Positions 58,883-64,000 of a stretch of 64,000 bases of DNA are shown one piece after another (position 1 is the first letter of the stretch; each line of letters begins with the position of its first letter). The position numbers and the translations under genes were made by a program. The stretch is from Streptomyces sp. PCS3-D2 (lineage in GTDB: Bacteria; Actinomycetota; Actinomycetes; Streptomycetales; Streptomycetaceae). Location: positions 1,302,001-1,366,000 of the forward strand of contig NZ_CP097800.1 of NCBI RefSeq assembly GCF_000612545.2, written 5' to 3'. The notes under the pieces were generated by a model. The model was not told the DNA's origin, searched no databases, and was given only the letters and a program-made list of their open reading frames with translations.

Positions 58883-60688
58883 TCACCATGTGCCGTGCGG
58901 GTGTACGACCATGGCCGAGCCACCGCCGCGTCGGGAGGTCTCGGCCGCCGCCAGCCAGCGGCCGTCGGGCAGCCGCTGGACGCCGGTGGCGGCGCCGATC
59001 TCCGGGTTCTGTCGGAAGCCCTGGCCCAGGGCTTCCAGTTCGGCGCGCAGCGGACTGTTCCACAGGCCCGGCTCCAGCTCGGTGGTGGTCTGGTTGCGCT
59101 GGCTGGCCCGTGGCGTGGCGATGGCGTCGACGAGCGGCAGGCCCCGGTCCAGGTGGCCGGTCAGGGTCTGCAGGACGGTGGTGATGATCGTGGCACCGCC
59201 GGGCGACCCGACCGCCAGCACCGGCCGGCCGTGGTCCAGCACGATCGTCGGGGACATCGACGAGCGCGGCCGCTTGCCGGGGCCGGGCAGGTTCGGGTCC
59301 GGGACTCCGGGGGCCGCCGGGGCGAAGGAGAAGTCGGTGAGCTCGTTGTTGAGCAGGAACCCGCGGCCGGGGACCGTGATCGCGCTGCCCCCGGTGGACT
59401 CGATGGTCAGGGTGTAGGAGACGACGTTGCCCCACCGGTCGGCGACCGTCAGGTGCGTGGTGTTCTCGCCCTCGTACGTGGTGGGGGCGGCCTGCCCGGT
59501 GGTGGCACAGGGCTGCGGGCTGCGCGGGTCGCCGGGGGCCAGCGGGCTGGTCAGGGCCCGGTCGGGCCTGATCAGGCAGGCTCGGGAGTCGGCGAACCGC
59601 TGCGAGAGCAGTTCGCGTGTCGGTACGTCCTCGGCGGCCGGGTCGCCGACCCAGCGTCCGCGGTCGGCGAAGGAGATCCGGGAGGCCTCGATGAGGTGGT
59701 GCAGGTACTGGGCGTCGGAGAGCTTCGCGAGGTCGGTCCGTTCCAGGATGTTCAGCGCCTCGCCGACCGTGGTGCCGCCGGAGGACGAGGGCGCCATGCT
59801 GTAGACGTCCAGGCCCCGGTAGTTCACCCGGGTCGGGGTCTGCCGCTTGGTGCCGTACGCGCGCAGATCCCCGGCGGTCAGGTCACCCGCCCGGACCGTA
59901 CGGGTGGCCGCGGGGTCCACCGGGGGCGTGCGGACGGCGCGGACGATGTCGTCGGCGATGCGGCCCCGGTAGAGGGCGCCGGTGCCCTTGCGTGCCAGTT
60001 CGGCGTAGGTGTCGGCGAGGTCGGGGTTCTTGAAGGTGGAGCCGACGGCGGGCAGGGAGCCGCCGGGCAGGAAGAGCTTCGCGGTGTCCGGGAAGTCCCG
60101 GAACCGCGCCTCGTTGAGCTCGGTCTGGGCCCGGAAGGTGGCGTCCACCGTGAAGCCGTCGCGGGCCAGTCTCTCGGCGGGCTTGAGCAGGTGGCGCAGC
60201 GGGCGGCTGCCCCAGGCGTCGAGTGCGCTCTTCCAGGTGGCCGCGGTGCCGGGGACACCGACGCCGAGGCCGCTGGTCTGGCCCTCGGCGAAGGGGATGG
60301 GCAGGCCGTTCTCCTGGAACAGGGCGGCCGTGGCGGTGGCCGGGGCGGTCTCCCGGCCGTCGATGGTGTGCACCCGGTGCGAGCGGGCGTCGTAGTAGAC
60401 GAAGTATCCTCCGCCCCCGATGCCCGCCGAATAGGGCTCGGTGACCCCCAGTGCGGCGGCGGTGGCGACGGCCGCGTCGACGGCGTTGCCGCCGGCGCGC
60501 AGCACGGCGATCCCGGCGGCCGAGGCGTCGGCGTCGACGCTGGCGACGGCTCCGCCGTAGCCGACGGCGACGGGCGCCTTCGCCGGTGGGGCCGGGGTCG
60601 CGGCGGCGGGCGGGGCGGCCGTGGTCGCGGCGAGCGCGGCGACGACGGTCAGCAGCGGTAACGTGCGGGCTACGGCGGGACGGTGCAT
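58883..60688 (-). CDS. ggt: Gamma-glutamyltransferase
   Basis: A 601-residue secreted or periplasm-type enzyme that cleaves gamma-glutamyl amides such as glutathione; in a mycothiol producer the physiological substrate may differ. A signal peptide (1-30, LPLLTVVAALAATTA) is followed by the large subunit with the GIGGGGYFVYYD loop near 88. Autocleavage should occur before the Thr near 410 in YEGENTTHLTVAD. The small subunit keeps the GSPGGATIITTV loop near 495. Length is normal. It is transcribed away from the membrane-protein gene at 60905. Confidence 0.94.
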   Translation of the reverse strand: MHRPAVARTLPLLTVVAALAATTAAPPAAATPAPPAKAPVAVGYGGAVASVDADASAAGIAVLRAGGNAVDAAVATAAALGVTEPYSAGIGGGGYFVYYDARSHRVHTIDGRETAPATATAALFQENGLPIPFAEGQTSGLGVGVPGTAATWKSALDAWGSRPLRHLLKPAERLARDGFTVDATFRAQTELNEARFRDFPDTAKLFLPGGSLPAVGSTFKNPDLADTYAELARKGTGALYRGRIADDIVRAVRTPPVDPAATRTVRAGDLTAGDLRAYGTKRQTPTRVNYRGLDVYSMAPSSSGGTTVGEALNILERTDLAKLSDAQYLHHLIEASRISFADRGRWVGDPAAEDVPTRELLSQRFADSRACLIRPDRALTSPLAPGDPRSPQPCATTGQAAPTTYEGENTTHLTVADRWGNVVSYTLTIESTGGSAITVPGRGFLLNNELTDFSFAPAAPGVPDPNLPGPGKRPRSSMSPTIVLDHGRPVLAVGSPGGATIITTVLQTLTGHLDRGLPLVDAIATPRASQRNQTTTELEPGLWNSPLRAELEALGQGFRQNPEIGAATGVQRLPDGRWLAAAETSRRGGGSAMVVHPHGTW

Positions 60689-60891
60689 CCGGACCTCCAG
60701 TGGCAGCGTGGGCCGAGCCTAGCGCCGGGCCCGCCGCCCCGTCAGGGCGTCGGCGGGGGCGCGCCGTACGGCCGGACCGACCGGATCGGGCCCCGGCGGT
60801 GGTCCCGCCGCGGCCGGCCCACGCGGTCCGGTGACGCGGCGAGGTGCCGTGCCGGGGACCGCGGCCCGGTGAACCCCGCCGGTCGGCGTAC

Positions 60892-60897
60892 TAGCAT
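60892..60897 (+). promoter_or_regulatory. -10 box giving a leaderless start for the gene at 60905
   Basis: TAGCAT ends seven bases before the ATG at 60905, and no Shine-Dalgarno sequence is present. No convincing -35 box. Confidence 0.45.
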
Positions 60898-60904
60898 CCG
60901 GCGC

Positions 60905-61630
60905 ATGAACGACGACGTGCGCAACATCGTGCTCGGGGTGATAGCCGCCGCCGTCAGCGGTGGGTTCGGCTGGTTCTCCCGGACCTTCCTCTGGCGGCGC
61001 GCGCTCCGCCGCAAGCAGGCGTTCTTCGGGCTGCCGACCGGCTCCGACTGCCTGTTCGTGGTCAATCGGCAGATGGGGGGAAAGGACTCCTCCCTGCACC
61101 GCAACGACGCCTTCGCCCTGCTGGAGATCTCCGCCCTGATCAAGGACTGCGGGGCGAACGTCCAGATCGTCACGCACGACACGGCCCGTCAGGGGTTCGG
61201 CGACCGGGCCGAGTTCTGCGTCGGCGGGCCGTCGTCCAACGCCCGCACCACGGCGCACCTGGCGTCCATGCTGCCGGGGATCACCGTGAACACCGAGACC
61301 GAGCAGCACGAGGACCGGGGCGCGATCACGGTGGGCGGGGAGACTTACCGGTGGCGCAAGGGGCTGGAGGAGTTCGTGGTGCTGGCCCGGCTGGTGGGCG
61401 GGGAGGGCGGCCGTCCGGTGTTCCTGCTCTCGGGCCAGACCGCGGTCAGCAACCAGGCGGCCGCCCGGTACCTGGGCCGACACCACACGCGGCTGGCGCG
61501 CAGGTACGGGGTGGGCTCCTTCTGCCTGGTGCTGAAGGTGGTCAACTCCGACGCCTACGGGCCGGACGTGACCGAGCTGGTCGCGGACGTCACCGGGCCG
61601 GCCCGGACACCCGCAGCGGCAGCCGTGTGA
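60905..61630 (+). CDS. Membrane-anchored Rossmann-like protein of unknown function
   Basis: A 241-residue protein with one N-terminal membrane helix (about 6-24, NIVLGVIAAAVSGGFGWF), then a basic stretch and a soluble alpha/beta domain. Repeated strand-loop patterns (CLFVVNRQMGGKDSSLHRNDAFALLEI; EFCVGGPSSNARTTAHL; VFLLSGQTAVSNQAAARYL) suggest a nucleotide-binding Rossmann-like fold; the GGPSSN motif may be the key loop. I do not know its function. It ends VTGPARTPAAAAV and overlaps the stop end of the opposing P450 gene by 41 bp. A leaderless start at 60905 is likely. Confidence 0.72.
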   Translation: MNDDVRNIVLGVIAAAVSGGFGWFSRTFLWRRALRRKQAFFGLPTGSDCLFVVNRQMGGKDSSLHRNDAFALLEISALIKDCGANVQIVTHDTARQGFGDRAEFCVGGPSSNARTTAHLASMLPGITVNTETEQHEDRGAITVGGETYRWRKGLEEFVVLARLVGGEGGRPVFLLSGQTAVSNQAAARYLGRHHTRLARRYGVGSFCLVLKVVNSDAYGPDVTELVADVTGPARTPAAAAV

Positions 61631-62849
61631 TCCCGTTGATGAAGTTGGATACCAACCGCCGCGGCGCGTCGCTGAGTTCGGGTGCGGGCATGGCAGTACA
61701 CCACTCCTGGTAGAGGGTGCGCAGCTGGAGGCGGGCGAAGTGCGCGCCGAGGCAGACGTGCGGGCCGTCCCCGAAGGACACGTGCGGGTTGGGCGTGCGG
61801 CCGAGGTCCAGGCGGCCCGGGTCGGTGAAGACGCGTTCGTCGTGGTTGGCGGAGGCGTGCAGGACGACGACCTTGTCACCGGTCCGGACCGGCTGTCCGG
61901 CCAGTTCGTGGTCGACGGCGGCGGTGCGGCGGAAGCTGAGGACCGGTGGGTGGACGCGCAGGAGTTCGTCGACGGCGCGTTCCGGGGGCACGTTCCCCTC
62001 GGCGAGCCGGCGGTACTCGTCCGGGGCGTGGGCGAGGGCGAGCAGGCCTCCGGGGGCGGCGCTGCGCACGGTGTCGTTGCCCGCCACGGTGAGCAGGAAG
62101 AAGAACATCTCCAGTTCGGCCGGGTCGAGTCCGGCGGTGGCCAGGGCGGTCATCACGTCGTCGCCGGGGTGTCGGCGTTTGTGGGCGGCGAGTGCGCGGG
62201 CGTACCCGAACATCTCGCCGAGCAGCGCCGGTGAGCGCGGGTTGCGGGGCTTGCCGTCGGGGCCGAGGAGCGGGGCGGGGGTGTCTTCCGGGTCCTGGTA
62301 GCCGATGACCCGTACGGTCCATTCCAGCAGCAGGGCCCGGTCGGCGGGCGGGATGCCGAGCAGGTCGGTGAGGTTGAGGAGCGCGTACTCGTCGGTGACG
62401 GTTCGGACGATGTCGGCGGCGCCGTCCTCGGCCGCGTCCCGGGCCGCGGCCAGCAGTGTGCGGGCCCGGTCGCGCACGCGCCCCGTGAAGGCGTCGACGC
62501 GGGCCGGGGTGAAGGCGCGGGCCACCAGGCGGCGCAGTCCGCCGTGCTCGGGGGGATCCTGGTTGAGCATGGTGCGGCGTAGGAAGGGCAGGTCGGCCGG
62601 GTCGGGGTCGCGGATCTGGGTGGCGCCCAGCCAGGAGGAGTACGTCCGGTGGTCGCGCAGGACCCGGACGACGTCGGCGTGCCGGGTGACGGCCCAGAAA
62701 CCGGGGCCGGCGGGCCAGCCCTCGATCTCGGGCTCCGCCTGCCGGGCCACGGGGTGGCGGTCGCGCAGCAGCCGGTAGCGGTCGTGCGGGACCGCGGCGG
62801 CGTAGATGCGTGGGTCGAAGATGTCGGGGATGTCCGCGGCGTGGTCCAT
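61590..62849 (-). CDS. Cytochrome P450
   Basis: A 419-residue soluble bacterial P450. The I-helix oxygen-activation segment TVAGNDTVR lies near 246-254 (Asn in place of the usual Glu/Asp-side neighbour), the ExxR motif is DELLRVHPP near 292, and the haem Cys lies near 366 in FGDGPHVCLGAHFAR. The segment LNQDPPEHGGLRRLVARAF near 92-110 is typical of CYP families with methyl-branched or steroid-type substrates. No ferredoxin gene is next to it, so electrons must come from elsewhere. The gene overlaps the converging Rossmann-like gene by 41 bp at its 3' end. The surrounding genes do not form a biosynthetic cluster. Confidence 0.94.
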   Translation of the reverse strand: MDHAADIPDIFDPRIYAAAVPHDRYRLLRDRHPVARQAEPEIEGWPAGPGFWAVTRHADVVRVLRDHRTYSSWLGATQIRDPDPADLPFLRRTMLNQDPPEHGGLRRLVARAFTPARVDAFTGRVRDRARTLLAAARDAAEDGAADIVRTVTDEYALLNLTDLLGIPPADRALLLEWTVRVIGYQDPEDTPAPLLGPDGKPRNPRSPALLGEMFGYARALAAHKRRHPGDDVMTALATAGLDPAELEMFFFLLTVAGNDTVRSAAPGGLLALAHAPDEYRRLAEGNVPPERAVDELLRVHPPVLSFRRTAAVDHELAGQPVRTGDKVVVLHASANHDERVFTDPGRLDLGRTPNPHVSFGDGPHVCLGAHFARLQLRTLYQEWCTAMPAPELSDAPRRLVSNFINGITRLPLRVSGPAR

Positions 62850-62919
62850 GCGGCCACGGTGGCGGGCGTGCGGTCGCGCCCGCAAGGGCGCCGCCCCCGC
62901 GGGCCGGAGCCGCCGGGCG

Positions 62920-63456
62920 TCAGCGCCGGGGGTCGCAGTCGGCGGCGGGAAGGACGGTGTCGGTGCCCTTGATGCTGACCCGGCTGAGGGTGTCCGGCAC
63001 CGCGGAGACGCCGAGGGTGCACACCAGCTGGTTGCGGGCCAGCTCCGAGAGGCCTCCCACCGCGAAGGGGACGCTGACCGTCAAGCCCTTGTCCGGTGCG
63101 TACTTGCTCACCGCCACCGCGTCCACCTGCTCGTCGGAGACCTGCGGCAGCGCCGTGGTGAGTCCGGCCGCCGAAGCCGGACCGGTGGGCCCCTGGAGCA
63201 GCAGCCGCACGAGCGGTACGGGCGCGATGATGTACTCGCTGCTGAGCGGGAAGGGGACCGGGACGAGCCGGTCGCCCTCCTTGGCGACGAAGTAGAGGAC
63301 GGCGGCCTTCTTACCGCCGGGGATGCCGACGGCGGCGGCGTGGCCGCTCTCGATCACCCCGGTGCGCTTGATCCCGCATCCGGCGAGCAGCAGGGCGCTG
63401 ACCGCCAGCGCGGCGGTGGCCGCCGCGGCGCGGGCTCTCGTCGTGCGCCCTGTCAT
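62920..63456 (-). CDS. Lipoprotein with a GerMN-like domain, partner of a sensor kinase
   Basis: A 178-residue exported lipoprotein: basic N terminus, hydrophobic core and lipobox LLAGC with Cys27 as the lipidated residue. The mature part (about 35-175) has the look of a GerM/MtrB-associated LpqB-type N-terminal domain: VLYFVAKEGDRLVPVP, VRLLLQGPTGPASAAGLTTALP and GLTVSVPFAVGGL. Its ATG overlaps the stop of the kinase gene by four bases, so it probably modulates signal input to that kinase at the membrane, as LpqB does for MtrB. The homology is a judgement by eye. Confidence 0.82.
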   Translation of the reverse strand: MTGRTTRARAAAATAALAVSALLLAGCGIKRTGVIESGHAAAVGIPGGKKAAVLYFVAKEGDRLVPVPFPLSSEYIIAPVPLVRLLLQGPTGPASAAGLTTALPQVSDEQVDAVAVSKYAPDKGLTVSVPFAVGGLSELARNQLVCTLGVSAVPDTLSRVSIKGTDTVLPAADCDPRR

Positions 63457-64000
63457 GCGCGGGCCTCCAGCGGCATGTCGAGGGTGAAGAGGGCACCGCC
63501 GGCGGGCCGGTTGCCCGCCCGGAGGGTGCCGCCGTGCAGGCGGACGTTCTCCAGGGTGATGGCGAGTCCGAGGCCGCTGCCGGCGGAACGGGTCCGGGCG
63601 GCGTCGGCCTTGAAGAAGCGGTCGAAGATGTGCGGCAGCACCTCGGGGGCGATGCCGGGTCCGCTGTCGGCGACGTCGACGAGGAGTCGTTCGCCGTTCT
63701 CGCCGGGTGCGGTGCGCACGGTGACGTGGACGGGGGCGCCGCCGTGCCGCAGGGCGTTGCCGACGAGGTTGGCGAGGACCACGTCGAAGCGGCGCGGGTC
63801 GAGGCGGGCGCGTACGCCGTGGGGCAGCGCGGTGGTGACGCGGTGGTCGTCCCAGTGGCGCCGTTCGAGCGTCTTGCGGACGGCTTCGGCGATGTCCACG
63901 TCGTCGAGGTTGAGCTCGGCGGCCCGGGCGTCGAAGCGGGAGATCTCCATGAGGTCCTCGACGAGAACGGCGAGTTTGCCGGTCTCGGCGCTGACCAGGC
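63453..64000 (-). CDS. Sensor histidine kinase, C-terminal part (cut by window edge)
   Basis: The frame is open through base 64000, so only the last 182 residues are seen. They include the end of the dimerisation helix (KLAVLVEDLMEISRFDA), the N box ANLVGNALRHGG, the G1 box VADSGPGIAPE, the F box IFDRFFKAD and the G2 box GSGLGLAI: a complete HATPase_c domain. The phospho-accepting His and the membrane part lie beyond the window. It is coupled to the lipoprotein gene downstream; a response regulator is likely to be upstream, outside the window. Confidence 0.92.
   Translation of the reverse strand, partial: LVSAETGKLAVLVEDLMEISRFDARAAELNLDDVDIAEAVRKTLERRHWDDHRVTTALPHGVRARLDPRRFDVVLANLVGNALRHGGAPVHVTVRTAPGENGERLLVDVADSGPGIAPEVLPHIFDRFFKADAARTRSAGSGLGLAITLENVRLHGGTLRAGNRPAGGALFTLDMPLEARA

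Noticed and set aside
61590-62849. Natural-product gene cluster around the P450
   Set aside because: No synthase, tailoring set, ferredoxin or resistance gene adjoins it; the P450 stands alone among housekeeping-type genes.

Overview
The window is high-GC actinobacterial DNA, almost certainly from a Streptomyces chromosome. Third codon positions are nearly all G or C, GTG starts are common, and several proteins belong to actinomycete-typical families: F420-dependent flavoenzymes, SpoIIE/PAS/GAF phosphatases, a mycothiol-type DinB-fold protein and the ethylmalonyl-CoA (EMC) pathway. No rRNA, tRNA or CRISPR array was seen. The left edge carries two insertion sequences; the rest reads as ordinary chromosome.

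Layout. 1-2522: an IS701-family transposase gene with a candidate -1 frameshift site, followed by a complete IS630-family element inserted exactly at the stop codon of a metallo-beta-lactamase-fold gene. 2519-10652: mostly minus-strand genes: MBL hydrolase, an aminotransferase-like protein without any lysine, a DinB-like protein, a plus-strand methyltransferase, a DUF5107/TPR protein, an arginase-fold protein with altered metal ligands and a GNAT acetyltransferase. 10808-15075: a tight three-peptidase operon (M55, M20, S9). 15300-19070: SRPBCC protein, secreted tripeptidyl-aminopeptidase-like hydrolase, RidA and HEAT-repeat protein.

19460-30467 is the metabolic core: a fused two-domain 3-hydroxyacyl-CoA dehydrogenase, a TetR regulator, then crotonyl-CoA carboxylase/reductase, ethylmalonyl-CoA mutase, malyl/methylmalyl-CoA lyase, a MaoC hydratase and an acyl-CoA dehydrogenase. 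Together these give the EMC route, which assimilates acetyl-CoA and makes ethylmalonyl- and methylmalonyl-CoA extender units. Phosphatidylserine decarboxylase and synthase follow. 30703-42414: alkylation repair (Ada/AlkA fusion and Ogt), a small membrane protein, a BCCT transporter-NUDIX-hypothetical set, glycerate kinase and two convergent SpoIIE-type phosphatases.

42590-51069: a sulfur-oxidation pair (sulfite-oxidase-like enzyme plus MBL/rhodanese protein), an EamA exporter with an aromatic aminotransferase diverging from an Lrp regulator, a macro-domain hydrolase, a phytoene-desaturase-like oxidoreductase and an inositol-phosphatase-like protein. 51199-55813: a reductive pyrimidine-catabolism operon (beta-ureidopropionase, class III aminotransferase, dihydropyrimidinase) whose last gene is an F420/LLM flavoprotein where a dihydropyrimidine dehydrogenase might be expected. 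56253-64000: a large uncharacterised Ala/Pro-rich protein, a PPOX-type F420 enzyme, a small lipoprotein, gamma-glutamyltransferase, a membrane-anchored Rossmann-like protein overlapping a cytochrome P450, and a lipoprotein/sensor-kinase pair cut by the window edge.

Three widely separated operons share one promoter pattern, TTGCC(N) - 17 bp - TACGTT, and three genes look leaderless. I found no clear multi-gene defence or secondary-metabolite system. The most unusual items are the stop-codon IS insertion, the frameshift site, the lysine-free aminotransferase, the arginase variant and the LLM enzyme in the pyrimidine operon.
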